Shown piece after piece: positions 34,897 to 46,700 of a stretch of DNA of 64,000 nt. The stretch lies in contig QLIY01000153.1 of NCBI GenBank assembly GCA_003260075.1, positions 153,665-217,664 of the forward strand, read 5' to 3'. The position numbers were made by a program, and so were the translations under genes. How positions within the stretch are numbered: the stretch's first letter is position 1; every line of letters starts with the position of its first letter. Source of the DNA: Phallusia mammillata. Taxonomy: Eukaryota > Chordata > Ascidiacea > Phlebobranchia > Ascidiidae. Below the pieces are notes generated by a model, which searched no databases, was not told the origin of the DNA, and saw only the letters and a list, made by a program, of their open reading frames with translations.

Positions 34897-37800
34897 ATGT
34901 CCGAAACGGCATTTCAAGTTGTTAATACGAGCAATATGTCACGCCGTAAGCAGTTAAAACCCCAGCAGCTACAAGACGAGTCTGGGCAAGCTGAAGGCAT
35001 TCAAACTGAGGGCTGCACGAGCGGTGATCGCGTTCTTCACGATAAAGTTATCCCGCTTGAAGCAGTAGCTGAAAAGACATCGAGGGCTGAAGAGATTATC
35101 CCCGCGTTTGAAGGCGCTTTGTTCGGCGTCAAAGATCTCCCGGAATCCGATCTTCGTCAAGTTGGAAATTGTAAAGAAGTTACAGATTTTCGCTTAGAAA
35201 CCGAACAAAAGTTCACAGAAGGTTAGTTTTTTATGTTTTAAGCACAAACCGTTTCAATTAGGATCCTTCCAGTTTAGCATAACTGCAACACAGACCTAAC
35301 TTGTTCGTAATTTGCAAATGCATTTTGGCCTTAGATTGGTATGCACGTTTTAAAGCTACGTTTAAAGTAGGATTTTAAGTCGTGTAAATATTACAAACAA
35401 CCCACAGACAGCGGTGTTTTCTTTCCCTGTGCACCTGGTTTTAATTATCGAGTGCGTTGTTGACTTTGGGCGTCGTGAACCAATACCCACATTTTTGACC
35501 CCAGTCATCTCTGAACTTTATAAGCGTACCCTGAAAAAAGAAAAATAATATGTTGGTTTGTAGGAACTGTTAAATCCCTTTTTTCATCACATTGCCACAG
35601 AGTAAAAAACACAGAAGAATAGTTAACTTTGCGGACAGGACCTAAACTGTGGATTTTTGTTTTGTTAAGTTTTACGTTTTGTGGTAGGCTTTATAGGGTC
35701 TGTAGTTTCAGATGTATCTAAATGTTTGACAATTTTGCATTTTTGTCGTAATTATAATTAGAACATAGCTAAAAATTTCCTTGCAAATTTGACGCTGCAG
35801 TATTTACAAGGTGACATTAAACCTCAGATCAGGTGTTGGTTTCTGTGGTCAGGTTTTAGGTAAAGCTTTATGTGATGTGGGGGGGGGGCATAATTAGAAC
35901 ATAGCGAAAATGTCCTTGCAAATTTGACGCTGCAGTATTTGCAAGGTGACGTTAAATCTCAGATTAGGTGTTGGTTTCTGTGGTCAGGTTTTAGGTAAAG
36001 CTTTATGTGATGTCACTTCGCAAACTTTAAAATGATTCATTTTACACCGTAACTAATTCGTTAATTCTGCATATGAATATGAAAAAGGCATTTCGACAGT
36101 ACGTATGTGTTCAACGATTTTAACGATTCAAAATATATTCTTCTCCTAAAAACATAATTCTTTTGCGCACATAATTGCTTTGTCTTTTAAGCCTAATCAG
36201 AACTGTTGTGTAGTATTTTTACTTAGATAGGTTTGCTTGATATCAAACATTAAAAATTCAATTAGATTAAATGTGGCTGACACACTAGCAACCGTTAAGC
36301 GATCGATATATTCAAGACAGATGTCCATTAAAATCAAGGCAATCTCGCCATGTGACGTAGGAAATTGTAAATGCGTCACCTCAGTCGGCTCTTGCCGGTT
36401 GTGGGGAAATTTTAACGACGATACATTTGAGTATTGATTTGTATTGATAGGGAGTTTTGTTGAGAGTTGTTTGTGGCAGAGTTGTAAGTAGGGTTTTTTC
36501 GGGTTCGAGCCGGGTTTGATATTGGGTTTTAATCAAACGGCTTGGTTTGACATTGCTATCAATTGAAAGCAACGAATAATGAGGTTTTTTTACTGCGTTT
36601 AAACTCATAGTAGAATATCCAGCTTGACCCTTCTTGATTTTTAAGCATTGGCTTGCCACTTACGCACATATTGATCCTTTAAACCACCGGAAAAAGTAGT
36701 TAAAAGTAATTTATAGCTGCCTCTTTTGGCGCTTAAATCTACCCAAGGGAAAATATGTTATGACATACAAGAATATACGACATTTTTTATTTGAAATAGG
36801 CACAAAGGCAAAAATGAAAGTGGATGGCTTGTATAAATTCAATTCCAACACAATTTTAATAACACCGTCTAATTTTAAAGCCATTTGATGTAATAAAACA
36901 TTTCAACAAGCATTCGATGGAACCGAATATTACCTGGGTTATTACAATTATTAAATATTTTCAAACAAATACTTTTCTCATAAAACGCCAGTGTTTTCCG
37001 TGCCCGCCATTGTTGTTTCATCTATGTGGTTTTTCTCAATTGAAAAGCTTTACGACCCTCACAATTCCGTCACATATATTTTAATATCGCGCGCTTTTAA
37101 TATCGACCTTTTCTAATAACGTTTTGCCATACAAAAGTTTTCACCCAGGTTAACAATAATACGGTTGTGTGACCCGCAGGTAAAAGGCTAATACTGCTTT
37201 TTTATAGCGCCGTCTTTGAAACGCGAAATATTTGCGAGTTCTTTATTAAATTTTAGTCGAAATTTTCACAATGGTATGATTTGTCGTAAATTTACAGTTT
37301 TCAGTGCGTTGTACCAATATTTTGTACTGTGTCTAAGCTTTTTCGATTCACCATGTGACAATAGTACGTCAGTTCAAGCATGACATTGCTAAAAAATTGC
37401 TTTCATTTTGTCAAAAGACAGTATGCTGCTGTTTTAACCCGGTTTAAAATCACATAATGTACTAACGTTTCCAATTTCGGTGAAGAAAATTTTAGGGAAG
37501 GCCCTAATAATCTAATACTTAATGTCAAACGGCATGTAAAGCCCTCGCGTGCTCATTGATGCGTGACTTGCACTGCTCAATTGCTGACGTCATCATGCAT
37601 GGTTCACAACAACTCAAGCATGAGTGACGTAGGCAGGGAATGGTATGCTCTGCCTGACACGTACGCAAAAATATCATGATAATAAAAAGCTGAAACCAGG
37701 CATTGAGATATCTTTAAGTACTGAACATCAAAAGGTTTGGTGAAAATATTAAGCAATGTTCAGAAATAAGGAATTGTCCTTCTTAGATTGAAAGTTGTAA

Positions 37801-40705
37801 CTAACTTTGCACCTATACAGTGGTGGGATTCATTTTTTGTCAGCCGGTTCTATCACAAACGTCATATTTTTCAGCCGTTTCTGTTACAAAAAGTCCATTG
37901 ACAGTAAACGGTAATGCTAACCGGTTCGCTGATCGCATAAATTTCGTGAGACGGATTCTATAGAACCGGTGCGAACCGGCTGAATCCCACCACTGCACCT
38001 GTATGATCCAACAACGCGAAAGCCATTTTTTGTTTGGTTATGGATATGATATTTAAGTCATCATAACGCTGATGTTGTTACTTTAATCTTCTCAAACAAA
38101 ACATTTGTTTACAAAAATGAAACATTGCTATGAACTGAATCCACCATCAAACAAAATTTAGCAAAACCACCATGTAACAAAATAGTTTTGTTGGCTGACT
38201 AAATACCTGCGGGTCATAACATAAACACTACGACATATACCTTTATAACAAACGGTCCAAACTGATAGTGTATAGTTGACATGTTTTAGATGCAAACTTA
38301 AGGATGCTGAACATTTGCCTTTGCTTAACAGATGCCAAATTAGTTACCTATATTGGCCCATATAATTTTGACGTTTATAAGTTTGCAGCATATTGTTAAC
38401 AAGACCACTATAACTAGAAATTTATCTAGATTTGGGTTTTGCAAGAATTTTACGGGAGACAAAAATAAAAAGTTGGGTAAAATTTTAACTTCGAAGGCGC
38501 CAAGAGGTAAAAGATGAGAACCTATGACTAAACGACCCAACTAAACAAACCTTACGAACAATATCTCATATCATTCAGTTAAACACCTTGACGCAATTAA
38601 AACGCAAATTGACACTAGCAAAATTTTCCAACATCAGTTGGCGCGAAAAAATGTTATGCTCCATTTGAAATCGAGTGTCTTGTTTGAAAATATTCAAAAA
38701 CATCCTGTTACTGACTCAAGTAGGGCAAGTGCAATAAAACGTTTTAACTGTTTACGTGTCACAATGAATCATACGTGTGTACGGCGATACGCGTATGCTA
38801 TGACGTCATTCAGACATTTCGGTATTTGGTTGGGGTTTAGGGGGTTCACATGGGTGAAACTAAACGTTCTGGGTTGGCGATTGCTTGAAAACAATTGGTG
38901 CTGTTTCAAATCTATGGAGCAGTAGTCTATGAAACTATAGGCGACAAGTACACTGTAGTAAAAATCAAAGAATATTTAACAATGGTATTCTTGTTTAAAC
39001 CTATTACTCTCAGCAAAAGATACAAGTATTTGAGTGCATCACAGCTTTCGACAGTTTATTTTGTCATCGTCAGGTGAAATTAAAGCAACAGAAAGGATGT
39101 AACTTGGTTCCGCACAACAGTAAGGAAAGGGGCGACGCGATAGTGATGTTTTAAACTCAAATACTGACTTGTTGTTTTTGCTCAGAATATTTAGAACCGT
39201 TCATTGTGTACCTATTACTCTCAAGTTTTTAAGTTTTGCTGCGGGTTTAGCTTTAAACGGGTAATAAAAAGACAACAACAAGAAATATAAACTTATGTGA
39301 TTTATTTAATTTGGGAAACTCAGTAGGTTATCGGTTTAAATCCTTGCTACTTTAAACGTACAATGATAAACAATGTATTAGTGCAATCCGTCCACTAATA
39401 ATTTATTTTACTTTTATGGTCTTATACATCAGCGGTCAAACTCATCTTCGCATGCGCAATAACTCGAAAATACGTCACCATATCTTTATCGATTCAATCT
39501 GATCCGTCGATATAAATCTTTCATTTCAGGGGGTGCGGCGTGCCCTCCCGCTGGGCAGGGATCATAAACCGGAGTTCGATGTATGATGTAACATTGTCGC
39601 GGGTGCCATAAAACTTAATGCCTCTGCCTTTATGTATGTAATAATGCAAAAGCGCATACATATCGGTTGTAAATCGACCTACATGGTATGCATGTTTGCA
39701 CAAATTACTGTCCCTCCTACGGTTCGGAATTTTTACTTGTAGCACAGTAGGAGGTTGTGTATTTGCGTCATATTTGAACCCTTGTATCTGCTCCGTAATA
39801 GTGCACATTCTTTGGGTTGTCTAGCACAATGCGTCTTTCTGTTTGGTATTCTTTCAAAACCCAATGGTCAACTTTTATGAGCTTTGCTGTTCTAAGACTG
39901 GAAGCTATTGCCATCTTTTGCGGTGCTAATACAGTGAGTTACCCCTTTCTGCGCTAATAGTTTTTGACAGGAAAAATATTTTTTACCAACAAAACGTCAC
40001 TGACGTAGTTTTTGTCACGTCCGTCGTGCCTAACCATGTGGAACCACGCATTGTATGACGTCGGGCATGTTATAGTTGGAGTTGTAATAACAGCATTTTA
40101 CAAACAACAGTTTTAACCATGGACGTTTTAAACAGGACTGAAAATTAATTGTTTTACCAACATTCATGACGTCATATTACTTGCGTCACCATTCGCGAAG
40201 CAACAAAAATATACCTAAAATTTAGCATCTTTGAGGAAAAAGTTGCCCAAAAGTAGTTATCACGTTTCGTAGGTTTCCTATTTGGAAAACCCATTATCCG
40301 TTATAAGCCAAAAGCTAAAAGTCGGTTATTCGTTGAATGAGCAACCTACTTGATTTAGACTTGGTCGGTGTGGAAATTTGGCGTAAAATGACGTAAACAA
40401 GGGATTCAAGCTCTTTATGACGTCACACAAGGTGTTGAATTAGGTTGAATCGCGTCCATGTGAACAATGTGTTTATGACGCATACGTTTTGGGTTCATGG
40501 GGAATTATGTTGCGTGGAAAATTATCGTGGCTGTCGTGTGCTCTGCGTTTCTATTCCTGCTTCGCAAGTCAGGCTTTTTTTGTTCAGACAAACTATTTTA
40601 ACCAATAAAATGACCAGGATCATAGGCTTGGTATTGTTTTTTTAGATTTCCATGAATACTGCAGACAGTGCACACCGTTTCGACCTATAAGGTCTCATCA
40701 GTGCA

Positions 40706-40749
<44 letters not shown>

Positions 40750-43700
40750 ACACTGTCTGCAGCTTATCATTTGTTGGCTCGGTGCTTTACCATGAGTACT
40801 GTTGTGTTAAATTTAAAATAAAAAAGGATTGCGTATTGTTAATACGTTGTATTGGAAACGTTTTGACATTTTTTAATGTTTATCATTAGCGCAAAGATTT
40901 ATCATAAAATTGATTTAGCATGTAAAAAATATAATACTTTTTTTTTGGTTGGAAAAAAATAACTATTCGAATAAGCTTTATGTAACGCACAATTTGGGCG
41001 GTTAAAAATTCTATTGAAAGAGACAAAAACAGGCGATAAAAACAAAAAAAAATTCTTTGTGAAGAAAAATCAGTCTTTTACAAAAGGCTGGCATTTCCGT
41101 ATTCCCCTATTTTCAATTCTTAGTAACATTTTATTCCTACCAACTTCATCACTTAATACAATTTCCGAGACAGAGGTAGATAAGGATTGCTATTAACCAA
41201 ACAGCAATTTAACACCGGTGCTGCTATTCATGCTAGTAAGGCGAGAACCCTGGGATAGCACTCACTTAAAAATGATAAAACAGCACAGGCACTTGTCAGT
41301 TTGTGTGTATCACTGCCCAACAAAGGCGTCGTGCTTAAAACGTCTAGCGTTAAAAGTTAATTGATAGTTAACTAATATCCACCAATGCCGTTTGAGTCTG
41401 TGTAACGGGTAGTTGGTATAATGAGCAACATGTAACCCTATTCCTATACCAGAGTACGCTTTTGAAATGAGGTATCTCTCCACTAAGGACCGCTATTTCG
41501 TTATCGCGATATTTTCTTCATTCAACGTTCGGAAAGATCGCGTTACCTTAACATAGAATGCGTTGTCGTTTATTTCTCTACGTTCTATTCAGCCTGGGGG
41601 GGGGGTTGAGGTATCCCTCCATTAAACTAAGGCCGCTATTTCGTTATCGCGATATTCTCTTCATTTAACGTTCGGAAAGATCACGTTACTTTAACATAGA
41701 ATGCGTTGTCGTTTATTTCTCTACGTTCTATTCAGCCTGGATTTTGGCGGGCTTTTCGCTTTATTTCAATACGCGACCGTTGTATTTTAAAAGTCAATTA
41801 CTCGCTGCTAAATTGTTTTGATGTGTTCCATTCGATGGCTTTCCGCGCAATTTAGTTTTACTCGATTCGATTCGCGATGACGTAATAGTGTATTTGTCAC
41901 GTGACCATAAAAACTAGTTTTACGATAATTCGTTTTCACCGATAAACATTAAACCAAAAATTTGTACTTTTAGAAACTTGCAAAGCCAAAATAAGCCAGG
42001 GGGGGGGGCAATGACTTTCCACGCGATTAAGTTTTAACCGATTCGATTCGCGATGACGTAATGTGTATTTGTCACGTGACCATAAAAACTAGTTTTACGA
42101 TAATTTGTTTTCACCGATAAACATCAAACCAAAAATTTGTACTTTTAGAAACTTGCAAAGCCAAAATAAGCCAACATTTTAAGAGATATTTTTTTTTATT
42201 CCGCAATGATAATATCTTTATAGACATGCAAGTTTTGCACTTCTCTGCTGATGTTTTGTTGTTGTTAAAATAGTAGCCATTACTGGTGCATCATGGCCAA
42301 CGTACAGTAAAATTACGATTAAATTGTGACATCCTGTAAAAATCGTGCCTTATAGTCGGTCAACAGTGTTTTGTTTTTGTGGTTTAATTTTGTCTTCTAG
42401 CAAAATAGTCGGACGAATTGTTTACAAACAACAGTCACCTCATTGCGCGAAATATTTCCTCTTTCAGTCATGACCGCTCGTATCTATATCAAAGCGTCCA
42501 TTGGTGTGAACAGGATGTATACAAAAGTTATGTCGCCAATTTTCAACTGTTTACTTCAAACTAACAGCTGTACAACAAACCCTTTTGTCTCAAATTTCGT
42601 CTCGCTACATTAGACAAACACATAACAGTTCTAGAATCACTTCCTTTGAGGCGTATTTCCTTTCTCCTAACGCAATCGCGGCGGTGTTCTATAACTCAAA
42701 AAGAGCGCGAAAGTGTTTTTTTCAGTTTCTATTTTGTTTACTTCCGTTTTGCAGTCGTTGGGTCATGTTCAAATTAAACAGAGCGAAAGTACATATGGTG
42801 TTAATTTTTTCATCCGGTTTGCAAATTTGACGCATTGGTGTGTTTTGGAGCGTCGCGGCCTCCAGACAATTAACTTTGTGTAAACAATAGACGATTGCGC
42901 GTTTCTATTCATCAAGAAAGTGGAAAAGCTTTTGCCAGATTGTTTAGTAGTCTGGGTGTGGATTAACTGAAAAACATGTTTATATATCAAATTGGCTGTT
43001 AAAACGTTTTGCAAGTTTTAATGCTTAAATAATGTCGAATTTAGGCTTACAATCCCTTTGTTATTTCCAAGATTACGAATATTTTTAAACACTTAGCAAA
43101 TATTTGGTTAATTGTTTTTAATCTAAATATATTCATGGGTAACTACTCGGTAGAAAATATCTTGACATGTTTTACTGGGATATGTAAAAGTTTTCACATA
43201 TATGTAGTTAAAAAGCACATGTAGGCTTTATGATATTCGATTGAAACTATTGGAATAAAAACAAATTTCGGCAAGAAATGACAATAAAATTTAGTTTAAT
43301 TTCCGAATGTACAGATTTTGAATTTTAGAAAGAGAAGAGTTTCTATTTATTTTTTGCGTACAAACCATATTCCATTGCGTTAAATTCCCAAAGTTTAAAA
43401 ACATTGATAAATATTATTCAAAAAGTCCATGTATTTATATGAAGCTATATATTGCTATTTTTTCTTATGCGGTGGGAATTTTGACACCATTTTGCGGTAA
43501 ACATGTCCAAAGGGTGTTAATCAGTAGTTCCCGTATTAAAAACTTGAAAACCGCCATGTCCATGCTATAAACCTTAATCCGGCCCTGTGTGGCGCAAAAA
43601 ATCCGGGTCAACGACGTGCAAGTATGGCGATATCAATAAAACTTGTCACAATTAGCGCGACAATGATACAATAGTCAAGAAAAAATATGGCGCACACCTT

Positions 43701-46700
43701 TGTGTCGATAACACCGGAGCGACGATACAGATAAAACACAAAATAGGTCAATATTATTTACTCGGCCCAATTCACCAACCGCTATTCTCAGGGTCTCGTT
43801 CGTGGCTTTGTTTAATCAGTGCCGCTGGCTTGTCTGCTGCCTGAGGTCCATGATAAAGAAACTACAAGTCACACCTTTTTTGAAGGCAATCAATTAATTC
43901 GCAGCCATGTGCTTCTCTGTTGGGATCGTATAGGTGTCAAGCTCGAGGGATCAAACGTAACCAGCGGGAGAGCAATAAGCGACTTGGAGTTGATAACCAC
44001 GCGTATCAACATTGTAGCGATCGGCCTGGCGCGTGCACACGGACAGAAAAAATGCGACCCAATTGATTTTTTTCCATCATAACTTGAATGCGTTTTGCTT
44101 GCGGGGCGGGAGATTGGCCAGGCATTAAAAACCACGGCCCTGCTACTTTGTTTCATATCATTTGCGTTTTGCAGTTGCAGTCGAAAGGTCAGCTGGCTTA
44201 TTGAGTTTTTGCCTTTGTTAAGTAAACTAATTGTTAGGTTCGTTTTGAGAAGTCTGTCATTTTACGAATGCAAGTCTGGAAATGATTGAGGTTCTGAATC
44301 GTTCAGGTATGATTTACTTATTGCATACGTTTGCTAAATTTTGCTTGCTTATGACTAAGACGTATAGCCTACAAGTTTGACAAGATTTTGCGTTATATTA
44401 TTTCTGATAACTTGCACATAATGCAACTTTGCCTACAATTAACTATTGCTTGTGACCATTATTTAGTCTTAAATGTGCATATTTAGGTATATTAATACGC
44501 AAAATATTCATTACGTTTTATAAGGCTTTACCTGATATACGTTAAACCTAAAGCAATTTAGTATCCAGACAAGTACGAGCTTTTAAAGTTTTTCTTCTTA
44601 AACTCGTGCAGTATAGTAATAGATTAATACTCACTAATTTTGAAACGAAATATCATCAAAAATTTTTCATAATAAACCAAAATTTGATTATAAACCAGTT
44701 TTTGAATGTTTGTGGTACTTGTAAAAGTGTTTTTAACACTAAGAAACAATGCACACATGTTGCTTCGATCGATAGTAGCATTTAATGACCGTTCATTAAG
44801 TGTTAGCTTGATATAAAGATGTCTTTGGCGTATGGTTGGCATCTGTAGCTTATGAATATTCATAGGCCAGTTAAGTAAGACATACCGTAGATCATTGCAG
44901 TCCCTTGAGATACTATAACCAGTTTTGCGGTCAATACCTTATGCATCCCTTCAAAGCCCATTATAAAGGCAACGATCGTTTAATGATTACGACTCTTGTG
45001 TGTTTCTAACCCCCAGACCGCTATGTTCAAAGCGCATTTACATAATAAATAACTCAGTCGGCCATCGAACAGCCTTGATGTTTCGAAGTAGTTTGCTGTA
45101 TAGCTATGTTTGCCACAATATTAAAATATGGTCATTCTGTGTGTGACGTCATTAACGAATGGTGACGTCACGTCGCTGGCCAAAATGTTGCATGTGTGTT
45201 TGGTCATACCATACCATCATCAAAAAGGTTTAACCTATAACTGTGTGATAAAAATGACTGCCAAAATATATATTATTGCTCTATTTGTCGCTGCACAGTC
45301 TACTTAAATGTGTATATAGATAAGCGTTTTACCTATTAGACTTGAATTAAGCGTTTGTTGCTTCACGCCCATTCCGCTTGGCTGAACAAAAACAAGGCCA
45401 CCACCAGTATGTAGTCCTCTGATGCCTGTTCCCACTAAAGTCGATTAACAACCGTTCCTTCTACAAGCATACTTGGTTCGTTTCAACACTTGTGTTGTTG
45501 TAAACGGTGCGAGAAATTACTTGCTCACTGGCGTTGTTGATGTTAGGAGCTCGTTTATGCGTTCAGTTTCGACTTGTGGTTGTTTGAAGTGGTTTGCGCT
45601 TCATACATTACAGCTATCGTGTTGCGCTTGTGTTATAGCAGTTCGTTAAAAACATCTGCCCCACTGGTTACGGTTGTTAACTGATACAACTAACTTTAAT
45701 CTCTTTGCTTCGAGGTATTTCAAATGAAATGAAAAGGTCATATTGTCTGGGGCAAATAGATTTGCTTGATTAGAGTGTAAAATATAGACGAATGTAAAAC
45801 GCACTATTTAATACTGATTTAAACTAAAAAAGAACGATCTCAAAGCCAGGAAAAACTGTCAAAAAATAATTCTTACTTAGGCCATAATGTAAAGAAGTTA
45901 TACATAGGTCAATATACGAATAAATGCACGTAAATTTGTCCAACTTAAAATTTTAAACCCGTTAAACAGTTTGCCAAAATCTAGTCAAATGGGTTAAACC
46001 ATATCCGTTTACCTCCAAACATCAACCAATTAACGGCAATTGACCACCTAAGCCCCTTTGCCCCCCTCTCTCAGTGACGTATCTCCAAAAAATCGAGCCC
46101 ATACCTTGCATCGCTTGATATCGCCTATGTGTCAGCAGCCTATTGAGTTACAGGAATGTGCGGCGCGTTTTTAAACTGCGTGCGGTAAAATAAACCGAAA
46201 GATATGGTCCAGGGGCCTCGGACGCCGCACTGGACACTGGTCATGGGTCGTTGACCTCTCTCAATTTCTCACAGGCCCAGACCCAAAATCGCTTCCTTTT
46301 AATCCCCCACGTCTGACTGGGGGGGGGGGAATTTCTCACAGGCCCAGACCCGAAATCGCTTACTTTTAATCCCCCACGTCTGACTGGACTTAGGGGATCG
46401 CCTGTCTGCATGTTGGGAAAAAATTAAGGCATAGTAGTTATTAACGGTGTAGCTGCAGCGCGTTTACCCTCTTCCCACCAATTGTTTCTCTAATTTGTTG
46501 CACCGAGCGATTGTAACTTTTCTGCGTTTTGCGATTAAAGTAATTTTTTCGCTTCCATAAAAAACATCTTTGTGCTAGTGCGCGCGTTTGAAAAAGAAAT
46601 ATATGGGAAATCATAAGCTAAGACTTACATAGAAAATGCATTAAAATGTCCGTTAGTCGTAAATATTTTACAAAGTACCAAAATTGTAGTTCATTGTCAC

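Noticed and set aside
39521-39808. 95-codon minus-strand ORF
   Set aside because: No family recognised and composition resembles translated repeat or intron sequence.
43819-44289. Small genes in SALL intron 1
   Set aside because: ORFs on both strands over a less AT-rich patch, with no recognisable domain, splice context or codon pattern.
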